Made by a program: the position numbers and the translations under genes. A stretch of 5,893 nucleotides of DNA, taken from positions 1-5,893 of the forward strand of contig JBAZHV010000032.1 of the NCBI GenBank assembly GCA_041652155.1. The letters run 5' to 3'. This DNA comes from CAIMDX01 sp041652155 (GTDB lineage Bacteria > Patescibacteriota > Minisyncoccia > Minisyncoccales > JAQTVQ01). The first letter of the stretch is position 1; each line of letters starts with the position of its first letter. Below, one piece after another: positions 1 to 4,478 of the stretch. The notes under the pieces were generated by a model that saw only the letters and a program-made list of their open reading frames with translations, made no database searches and was not told the origin of the DNA.

Positions 1-1
1 G

Positions 2-682
2 GTTGCGGAGCCTCCGGTTGATTTCGGAGGCTGGGGAGGAGGAGGGTTCACCTGCGGGGTCAGTACGGTGGCAGGAGCCGGCGGAATAGATTACGGTACG
101 GTTGTCGGCCCCGACGGTAAATGCTGGTTGGCTTGGAACCTGGGAGCAACGCATGTTGCCGCCAATAATAGCGACGCTTACGGTTACTATTACCAATGGG
201 GCAGGCCGACGGACGGGCATCAAATTGAGAATAGCGGCACGACCGGCACCCTAAGTACCTTAGATATCCCAGGCCATTCTAATTTTATAACCAGCACTGT
301 TGCTAATTTTGATTGGAAAACTAATGGAACTAAGAATAACGCGCTCTGGGGTGATCCGGGAATTGGCGGGTCCAATAATCCGTGTCCGACCGGCTGGCAT
401 GTGCCGACATCAACGGAGTGGGCAACGGTCGCCGGTTATTTTTCGCCGCAAACCAGCGTTGGAGCGTTTAATTCAGTGTTAAAATTGCCGCTAGCCGGCA
501 ACCGCAGTCGCATCGGTGCCGCGCTGAACGATCGGGGCAGTTACGGCTACTACTGGTCGAGCAGCCCGAGTGGCTCGAATGCCTTGTATCTGCTCTTCTA
601 TTCGGGAGGGGTGCACCCCGCGAGTGTGAATGGTCGGGCGTACGGCTTCTCGGTCCGGTGCGTCAAGGATTTGCCAATTTGA
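2..682 (+). CDS. FISUMP-domain surface protein, DGR target (5' partial)
   Basis: The frame is open from the window start to TGA 680-682, so the protein is cut at its N-terminus. A GTG at 68 is possible as a start but unlikely, because FISUMP-like sequence (FTCG, then a Gly-rich stretch) begins upstream of it. The 226 visible residues carry FISUMP (Fib_succ_major) hallmarks: DGKCWLAWNLGA (about residues 36-47), YYYQWGRPTDGH, NPCPTGWHVPTSTEW (about 124-138), KLPLAGNR, YGYYWSSSPSG and the terminal GFSVRCVKD. Four cysteines sit in conserved places. Residues 163-224 are encoded by the variable repeat, so the C-terminal part of the domain is the diversified surface. FISUMP domains are known in secreted or surface proteins and as DGR targets. 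A ligand-binding or attachment role is inferred. A signal peptide or membrane anchor would lie outside the window. The DGR genes follow directly downstream on the same strand. Confidence 0.9.
   Translation, partial: VAEPPVDFGGWGGGGFTCGVSTVAGAGGIDYGTVVGPDGKCWLAWNLGATHVAANNSDAYGYYYQWGRPTDGHQIENSGTTGTLSTLDIPGHSNFITSTVANFDWKTNGTKNNALWGDPGIGGSNNPCPTGWHVPTSTEWATVAGYFSPQTSVGAFNSVLKLPLAGNRSRIGAALNDRGSYGYYWSSSPSGSNALYLLFYSGGVHPASVNGRAYGFSVRCVKDLPI
488..674 (+). repeat. DGR variable repeat (VR)
   Basis: This 187-bp stretch at the 3' end of the target gene aligns without gaps to 1417-1603 (constant offset 929). It differs at 19 positions. Sixteen differences are at TR adenines: 507, 516, 530, 542, 548, 575, 587, 593, 594, 599, 614, 624, 626, 632, 633 and 641. 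Seven became G, seven T and two C. Three differences are not at adenine (585, 627, 670; all read C in TR and T in VR). The 16 adenine changes alter 14 codons, all non-synonymous: N to S, D, Y (five times), L, H, S and G, plus D to G, T to S and T to V. The repeat ends six bases before the stop codon. Direction of information flow (TR to VR) follows from the adenine bias and from established DGR biology. Confidence 0.96.
643..669 (+). other. Candidate IMH (initiation of mutagenic homing) at the VR 3' end
   Basis: After the last variable adenine (641), positions 642-669 are identical to TR 1571-1598, and 643-664 contain no adenine at all. In known DGRs a GC-rich, invariant IMH at the 3' end of VR marks where cDNA integration begins and protects the end from mutagenesis. 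The matching TR copy (IMH*) is 1572-1598. The two copies differ just after this block (670 T versus 1599 C), which would let the machinery tell them apart. The exact borders are an inference. Confidence 0.65.
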
Positions 683-687
683 CAATT

Positions 688-714
688 CGTCCTTGCCGTT
701 ACGCGGCAAGGACG
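688..714 (+). other. DGR target hairpin/cruciform downstream of VR
   Basis: CGTCCTTGCCG (688-698) pairs perfectly with CGGCAAGGACG (704-714) around the 5-nt loop TTACG. An outer AATTCG/CGAATT pairing (684-689 with 719-724) can extend it if the two lowest inner pairs open. It begins 13 nt after VR and 5 nt after the stop codon. No U-run follows, so it is a poor intrinsic terminator. In the Bordetella phage DGR a similar GC-rich hairpin just after VR promotes target recognition as a cruciform. No comparable hairpin follows TR here, which fits that role. Confidence 0.75.
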
Positions 715-743
715 GAGCCGAATTCAAATAAATTTTCAATTTC

Positions 744-854
744 TAATTTTCAATTTTCAATGAATGTTTCAAATTACAATGTTTCAAGTAAACGCAATTC
801 CCGCATTTTGTTTGAAAATTGAGTCATTGTAGTTTTATTGAAAATTGAAAATTA
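744..854. repeat. 18-bp perfect inverted repeat in the spacer
   Basis: TAATTTTCAATTTTCAAT at 744-761 is the exact reverse complement of 837-854, with 75 nt between the arms. The right arm overlaps a TTG at 838 that would lengthen the next ORF, which argues that the extension is not coding and that ATG 865 is the start. The composition resembles intergenic repeats of Parcubacteria-type genomes. Function is unknown. Confidence 0.7.
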
Positions 855-864
855 TTTAACTACT

Positions 865-1203
865 ATGGCTCTCTATTACAATCTTCCTATATATAAGGCG
901 AGCTACAAACTGATGACAATGCTGTTTGGGTATTCCAGCGGTTTTTCGCGCGAATATAAATATACGGTCGGCCAGGATATGAAAAATGAAGGATTGTCGC
1001 TGATAAAAAATATTTACCGCGCCAATAAGGCGGCGGACAAGATCGCCGCCCTTGGCCAAGCAAGAGAAGATTTGGAGATGATCCGTTTGCTGACGCGCTT
1101 GATGCAGGATTTCGGCCAATTGAGCCTTAAGAAATTCGTTGAAATAAACCAAGCCATCGAAGAAGTTTCCAAACAGCTTGCCAGCTGGGAGAAATACAAC
1201 AAA
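865..1203 (+). other. avd: Avd accessory protein domain
   Basis: About 113 residues match the Avd/bAvd-like four-helix-bundle family (related to proteins encoded by 23S rRNA intervening sequences). Visible hallmarks are LPIYKASYKL near the start, FSREYKYTVGQDMK in the middle, then the helices LIKNIYRAN, REDLEMIRLLTRLMQD and KKFVEINQAIEEVSKQLASW. Avd forms a basic pentamer that binds the DGR RT and template RNA and is required for mutagenic cDNA synthesis. Its place directly upstream of TR matches the Bordetella phage layout. Here it has no stop codon of its own: the frame runs on into the TR region. Confidence 0.88.
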
Positions 1204-2793
1204 GCAAGATTATCTCTCCAAACGGAACCCGGGAGTTGCAACGGGAAAGTACCGCCAGAATTGTCTGTTGCCAGGGCGCAGGCGAGCGAGCGGAGCAAAT
1301 CCAATAACCCCCTTGCCGCAAGCGAGGAATTCTGTCCTCCTCCGCATAAAGCTACGGAAGGACATATCGCGCCGCTTCATCAAAACAATGGCGCGATAAA
1401 TTCAGAGGTTATTATTCCGCTAGCCGGCAACCGCAATCGCATCGATGCCGCGCTGAACAATCGGGGCAGTAACGGCAACTACTGGTCGAGCAGCCCGAGT
1501 GGCACGAATGCCTCGAATCTGAACTTCAATTCGGGAGGGGTGAACCCCGCGAATACGAATAATCGGGCGAACGGCTTCTCGGTCCGGTGCGTCAAGGACT
1601 TGCAAAAAGAGATCGCAAAAAAACGAGACAACCAGCAATTGCTTCTTGATTTGTTCCGCGCGTATTTTGACACGCGAAAAAACAAAAGAACTACTGCCAA
1701 TGCCCTGGCCTTTGAAGCCGGTTATGAGGAAAAATTGTTCAATCTTTACGAAGAAATTATAAACCGCGAATATAAGATCGGCCAAAGCATTTGCTTCATC
1801 GTTGACAAGCCGGTCAAGCGGGAAATATTCGCCGCGGATTTCCGCGACCGCATCGTGCATCATTTGATTTTTAATTATATCAACCCGATTTTTGAAAAAC
1901 ATTTTATCAAAGACAGCTACAGCTGCCGGATCGACAAGGGAACATCACAGGGGATCAAGCGGGTGGATCATTTCATCCGATCAGCTTCGGAAAACTACCA
2001 AAAAGATTGCTGGATTTTGAAGCTGGACATTAAAGGATATTTTATGGCCATTGACCGGGATATTTTATACAAAAAAATAGAGCTCAAATTGAGAGCGGTT
2101 AAAAATGCGGAATTTGATATTGATTTGGTGCTTTATTTGGTCCGCGAGGTCGTATTCCATATGCCGACTAAAAATTTTCATATGAAAGGAAAGCGGGGAG
2201 ATTGGATCGGGCTGCCAAAATCAAAAAGCCTGTTTTTCGCGGAAATTGGAAAAGGTTTTCCAATCGGAAATCTGACGAGCCAGCTTTTCGGCAATATCTA
2301 TCTGGACGAATTGGATCATCTGGTGCGAGAAAAATTCGGGGTAAAGCATTACGGCCGATATGTTGACGATATGGTTTTTGTCCACTCCGACAAGAAATTT
2401 TTAAAAGGCGTTGTTTTAAAAATCAAAGATTATTTGCAAAAAGAATTGGGGCTTGCGCTGCATCCCAAGAAGATATATTTGCAGCATTTCAAAAAAGGCG
2501 TTTGTTTTCTGGGAGCGTTCGTTAAGCCGTATCGGATTTATATCGGCAAGCCGACAAAGAAAAATTTTTATGCCAAGGCGGGAGAGTGGAATCGGATTGC
2601 CAAAAGAAAGCAGGGCTTAAACAGCGAAGAAGAAGCCGCAAAATTTATTTCCTGCGTGAATTCTTATCTGGGATTGATGAAGCACTACGACACGTTCAAT
2701 TTAAGAAAAAAAATGGCGCAAAACTTCAACGGGGAGATTTTGAAAAACATTGTTTTTTCGGAAAATTTTGAAAAGGCAGCCGCGGTTGCCTAG
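865..2793 (+). CDS. DGR Avd-TR-reverse transcriptase in one reading frame
   Basis: One uninterrupted frame joins an Avd domain, a 71-codon region of low protein character, the full template repeat and a DGR-type reverse transcriptase. It is 642 residues from ATG 865. A TTG at 838 would add nine residues but lies in an inverted repeat. DGR RTs are usually about 350-400 residues and Avd about 110-130, normally in separate genes, so this length is the sum of both plus the TR. There is no in-frame ATG between codon 1105 (M89 counted from 838) and 2044, so an independent RT would need a non-ATG start such as TTG 1600. What is seen is the open frame. Whether it makes a fused polyprotein, a cleaved product or two overlapping products is not decided by sequence. 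It ends in TAG 2791-2793, followed by a terminator. Confidence 0.85.
   Translation: MALYYNLPIYKASYKLMTMLFGYSSGFSREYKYTVGQDMKNEGLSLIKNIYRANKAADKIAALGQAREDLEMIRLLTRLMQDFGQLSLKKFVEINQAIEEVSKQLASWEKYNKARLSLQTEPGSCNGKVPPELSVARAQASERSKSNNPLAASEEFCPPPHKATEGHIAPLHQNNGAINSEVIIPLAGNRNRIDAALNNRGSNGNYWSSSPSGTNASNLNFNSGGVNPANTNNRANGFSVRCVKDLQKEIAKKRDNQQLLLDLFRAYFDTRKNKRTTANALAFEAGYEEKLFNLYEEIINREYKIGQSICFIVDKPVKREIFAADFRDRIVHHLIFNYINPIFEKHFIKDSYSCRIDKGTSQGIKRVDHFIRSASENYQKDCWILKLDIKGYFMAIDRDILYKKIELKLRAVKNAEFDIDLVLYLVREVVFHMPTKNFHMKGKRGDWIGLPKSKSLFFAEIGKGFPIGNLTSQLFGNIYLDELDHLVREKFGVKHYGRYVDDMVFVHSDKKFLKGVVLKIKDYLQKELGLALHPKKIYLQHFKKGVCFLGAFVKPYRIYIGKPTKKNFYAKAGEWNRIAKRKQGLNSEEEAAKFISCVNSYLGLMKHYDTFNLRKKMAQNFNGEILKNIVFSENFEKAAAVA
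1333..1398 (+). other. Two adjacent hairpins upstream of TR (candidate structured template RNA)
   Basis: Hairpin 1 (1333-1364) pairs TGTCC with GGACA and TCCG with CGGA around a small internal loop. Hairpin 2 (1365-1398) pairs TATCGCGCC (1365-1373) with GGCGCGATA (1390-1398) as a perfect 9-bp stem with a 16-nt loop. They abut without a gap and end 18 nt before TR. The encoded peptide here is Pro/Ser/Asn-rich and looks like chance coding. In studied DGRs sequence flanking TR is part of the functional template RNA, so an RNA role is inferred. Confidence 0.5.
1417..1603 (+). repeat. DGR template repeat (TR)
   Basis: This 187-bp template of VR contains about 44 adenines, 16 of which differ in VR. 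In the frame shared with VR it encodes 15 Asn codons, all AAC or AAT. AAY codons are the preferred DGR design: mutating the two adenines gives many residues but never a stop, since stops end in a purine. Reading the frame gives an Asn-rich FISUMP C-terminus (for example NNRGSNGNYWSSSPSG). The TR sits between Avd and RT, inside the open frame of the fused ORF, and reaches the first RT codons with no spacer. Confidence 0.95.
1600..2793 (+). other. DGR-type reverse transcriptase domain
   Basis: About 397 residues with DGR/group II-intron-like RT motifs (numbering from codon 838). The N-terminal block FRDRIVHHLIFNYINPIFEKHF and SYSCRIDKGTSQGIK lies at about 335-374. Motif A is LKLDIKGYF with catalytic Asp at 397. 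Motif B is GFPIGNLTSQ (473-482), the form typical of DGR RTs. Motif C is YVDD (508-511), carrying the catalytic Asp pair. Then come LHPKK (motif D area, 541-545) and CFLGAFVKPY (556-565). All catalytic residues are present, so the enzyme looks active. It copies the TR RNA into adenine-mutated cDNA together with Avd. Homology starts at about residue 256, directly at the TR end. TTG 1600 is the nearest candidate for an internal start; AAGGA at 1594-1598 is too close to serve as a normal ribosome site for it. Confidence 0.93.
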
Positions 2794-2821
2794 GGGCATA
2801 AAATAAAAGGTACAAATCATT

Positions 2822-2858
2822 TAACAAAAAGATCCGCAGAAATGCGGGTCTTTTGTTA
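2822..2858 (+). terminator. Intrinsic terminator after the RT
   Basis: Starting 28 nt after the RT stop codon, a stem with a GC-rich core (GATCCGCA with TGCGGGTC, one G-T pair) closes on a GAAA tetraloop. It extends through A-rich and T-rich arms (TAACAAAA with TTTTGTTA, one bulged A). The T-run on the descending arm makes a good rho-independent terminator for the DGR transcript. The A-run on the ascending arm means it could also work on the minus strand. Confidence 0.8.
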
Positions 2859-2870
2859 GAAACGTAAAAT

Positions 2871-3017
2871 GCAAAGCGTAAAGCTAAAAACAACAGTGCA
2901 AAACAAAAAACGATCCTGCTCAGTCCGTACTTTCTGCCCCTTTGGCAGAAAGTATGAGAGTCAAAGATCGTTTTAAGCTCTACGTTGTTGTTTTTAGTTT
3001 TACACTTTACGCTTTGC
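2871..3017. repeat. Long nested inverted repeat between RT and tmk
   Basis: Four perfect arm pairs nest around one centre: GCAAAGCGTAAAG 2871-2883 with 3005-3017 (13 bp), CTAAAAACAACA 2884-2895 with 2986-2997 (12 bp), AAAACGATC 2907-2915 with 2966-2974 (9 bp), and TACTTTCTGCC 2928-2938 with 2944-2954 (11 bp, 5-nt loop). TTTAGTTTTAC also recurs directly at 2993-3003 and 3043-3053. The structure fills most of the roughly 310-nt gap before tmk. It lacks a transposase and I see no target-site duplication. It may be a MITE-like or REP-like intergenic element; its role is unknown. Confidence 0.75.
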
Positions 3018-3103
3018 GTTTAGTTGTTCTGCATTTTTCGCTTTTAGTTTTACGCTTGGTCTTACTCTTTATTCCTGTTCGATTTTGTTTTAGAATGGTA
3101 TCA

Positions 3104-3718
3104 ATGGCAAAAATAAAAAAAGGAAAATTTATCGTTTTGGAAGGGATCGATGGAGCCGGCGTTGAAACCAACGGCAAATTGTTGACCAATTATTTCCAAG
3201 AAAAAGGCGTTAAGGTCGGGAGGGTTTATTATCCGGGATATGAAGGGCCGATAGGCCAGATGTTGCATAACTATCTTAACGGACAATTCGATCTTTCCGT
3301 GGAAGTCCAATTCCTTATCCATTTGTCCGATTTTATGAAAGACAAAGAAAAGATCAACGGATGGTTAAGGGAAGGAAAGACCGTTATTGCCGACCGCTAT
3401 TTCAGCTCGACCTTGGCTTACCAAAGCATCAAAGGTTTCAAGATCCAAAAGGCATTGGAGATAGCCGGGATACTGGAACTGCCCGCGCCTGATCTGATCA
3501 TCCATATCAATGTTTCTCCGAAGACCTCGATGATGAGGAAGCTCGAAGAGAACAACCGTTTGGACCGCAACGAAAGCGACGAGAAATTATTAAAGACCGT
3601 CGGCGATCTCTACAAAAAATTGGCAAAAAAAGATGTTTTTGCAAAATGGATAATGGTTGACGGAGAGAAAAAGATCGAAGAAGTTTTCGAGGAGATCAAG
3701 TTAAAAGCGAAATTCTAA
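3104..3718 (+). CDS. tmk: Thymidylate kinase (dTMP kinase) family protein
   Basis: The 204-residue protein has normal length for dTMP kinase, which phosphorylates dTMP to dTDP with ATP in the cytosol. Visible features are KFIVLEGIDGAG at the N-terminus (P-loop region), YPGYEGPIGQ near 43-52, the DRY motif in VIADRYFSSTLAYQS (D97, R98, Y99) and the LID-region RLDRNE (152-157). The sequence resembles the archaeal/CPR type more than E. coli Tmk. The P-loop reads GIDGAGVETN where the family usually has GxDGxGKxTQ, so the Walker A lysine is Val20. I chose ATG 3104 because family similarity begins there. ATG 3095 is an alternative, and a TTG at 2942 would add a hydrophobic tail encoded by the inverted repeat, which is surely spurious. 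No clear Shine-Dalgarno site is seen. Because of the lysine loss, activity is not certain. Confidence 0.85.
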   Translation: MAKIKKGKFIVLEGIDGAGVETNGKLLTNYFQEKGVKVGRVYYPGYEGPIGQMLHNYLNGQFDLSVEVQFLIHLSDFMKDKEKINGWLREGKTVIADRYFSSTLAYQSIKGFKIQKALEIAGILELPAPDLIIHINVSPKTSMMRKLEENNRLDRNESDEKLLKTVGDLYKKLAKKDVFAKWIMVDGEKKIEEVFEEIKLKAKF

Positions 3719-3727
3719 TAAATTGTT

Positions 3728-3741
3728 CCGCCGCAAGGCGG
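3728..3741 (+). other. Small GC hairpin between tmk and deoC
   Basis: CCGCC and GGCGG form a 5-bp stem on a GCAA tetraloop, 9 nt after the tmk stop. No T-run follows, so I do not call it a terminator. It could stabilise the tmk mRNA end; this is inference only. Confidence 0.35.
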
Positions 3742-3771
3742 CCGCTAGATTAAATAACAAATTAGTGTTAC

Positions 3772-3776
3772 AAAGG
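3772..3776 (+). promoter_or_regulatory. Ribosome binding site of deoC
   Basis: AAAGG lies 9 nt before ATG 3786 and is the only reasonable Shine-Dalgarno-like site before any gene start in this window. It supports the chosen deoC start. Confidence 0.45.
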
Positions 3777-3785
3777 TAGTAATTT

Positions 3786-4451
3786 ATGCCAATACTCAGC
3801 AAAATAGACCATACCAATATCAGGCACGATGCCCAGGCCCAAGATATCATAATATCCTGCCAGGAGGCCAAAGAATACGGATTCCGCGGGGTCTGCGTCA
3901 ATCCTAAGTGGGTGAAGACAGCCAGCAGGGAGCTGGCGGGATCGGGAGTCAAGACGATCTGCTTGATCGATCCTCCGATCGGCGATTCTTCCCATACCAA
4001 GCGTATTCAAGTTTGCAAAAAAGCCAAGAAAGACGGAGCGGATGAGCTGGATGCGGTAATATCCATTCCCGATGCCAAACACGGCCGCTGGGAGAAGATA
4101 TTGAAAGATATCAAACCAATCTGCAAAATGGGGCCGGCCAAAATAATTATCGGTTCAGGCTACCTGACCGATGAAGAGATCGTAAAAGCGGCAGAGATCG
4201 TAAAAGCGGCGGGAGCCACTTGCGTCAAAACAGCCACGGAAAAAGATCCTTTGGAAAATTCGGAGATGGCCGAGAAGGCCAAGCACCTTAAGTTTATGCG
4301 CCAGGGAGCCCCCGGCCTTTTGATAAAAGCTTCCGGCAATGTTAAGACTTTGCCCAATATCAAAGCGATGATCGAGGCCGGGGCCGATATCATCGGCACC
4401 AGCTCCGGAGTAAAGATCGCCAAGGAATTAGAAGAGCTAAGAGGCAACTAA
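3786..4451 (+). CDS. deoC: Deoxyribose-phosphate aldolase
   Basis: The 221-residue protein matches class I DeoC in length. DeoC reversibly cleaves 2-deoxy-D-ribose 5-phosphate into glyceraldehyde 3-phosphate and acetaldehyde, linking deoxynucleoside breakdown to glycolysis. Landmarks of the TIM barrel are KIDHT (6-10), VCVNP (36-40), GADELDAVI (84-92) with D89 equivalent to E. coli Asp102, KIIIGSGYLTDEEI (119-132), CVKTAT (146-151) with the Schiff-base lysine K148, LLIKASGNVKT (178-188) with the second active-site lysine K181, and IGTSSGVKI (203-211) for phosphate binding. All three catalytic residues are kept, so activity is expected. The usual GFP.G loop reads IDPPIGDSSH, a divergence seen at residues 61-70. 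It lies 67 nt after tmk, possibly co-transcribed. Confidence 0.93.
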   Translation: MPILSKIDHTNIRHDAQAQDIIISCQEAKEYGFRGVCVNPKWVKTASRELAGSGVKTICLIDPPIGDSSHTKRIQVCKKAKKDGADELDAVISIPDAKHGRWEKILKDIKPICKMGPAKIIIGSGYLTDEEIVKAAEIVKAAGATCVKTATEKDPLENSEMAEKAKHLKFMRQGAPGLLIKASGNVKTLPNIKAMIEAGADIIGTSSGVKIAKELEELRGN

Positions 4452-4478
4452 TTTTTATCCTTACTAATTTTTAAACCT

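Larger units (their letters stand above)
683..864. other. AT-rich spacer between target gene and avd-TR-RT
   Basis: Apart from the hairpin at its left edge, this spacer is AT-rich and repetitive, with variants of AATTTTCAAT. AATGTTTCAA occurs twice as a direct repeat (763-772 and 778-787). I see no open frame that looks like a gene and no convincing promoter. There is also no Shine-Dalgarno sequence before the avd ATG at 865. Confidence 0.6.

Noticed and set aside
688..714. Intrinsic terminator of the target gene
   Set aside because: The stem is strong but no U-run follows; a DGR target hairpin explains its position better.
491..739. Minus-strand ORF across VR, and the similar one at 1420-1902 across TR
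   Set aside because: They look alike only because VR and TR are repeats of each other; both are antisense shadows of well-supported coding sequence.
744..787. CRISPR-like short repeats (AATTTTCAAT, AATGTTTCAA)
   Set aside because: Units are about 10 nt, irregular and AT-rich, with no unique spacers and no cas genes.
838..864. TTG 838 as start of the Avd-RT ORF
   Set aside because: It lies in the right arm of an 18-bp inverted repeat; Avd similarity begins after ATG 865.
1311..1326. Possible remnant of the VR hairpin (shared CCTTGCCG and GCAAG) upstream of TR
   Set aside because: Only a few bases match and the stem is not retained; chance cannot be excluded.
1178..1399. Separate small + strand ORF between Avd and TR
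   Set aside because: It is in another frame, has no recognisable domain or ribosome site, and crosses the predicted hairpins.
2942..3103. N-terminal extension of Tmk from TTG 2942
   Set aside because: It is encoded by the inverted repeat, is hydrophobic by base composition only, and precedes the family's normal N-terminus.
3723..3751. Sigma-70-like promoter before deoC (TTGTTC, 17 nt, TAGATT)
   Set aside because: Both boxes are weak and the spacer holds a hairpin; tmk and deoC may simply be co-transcribed.
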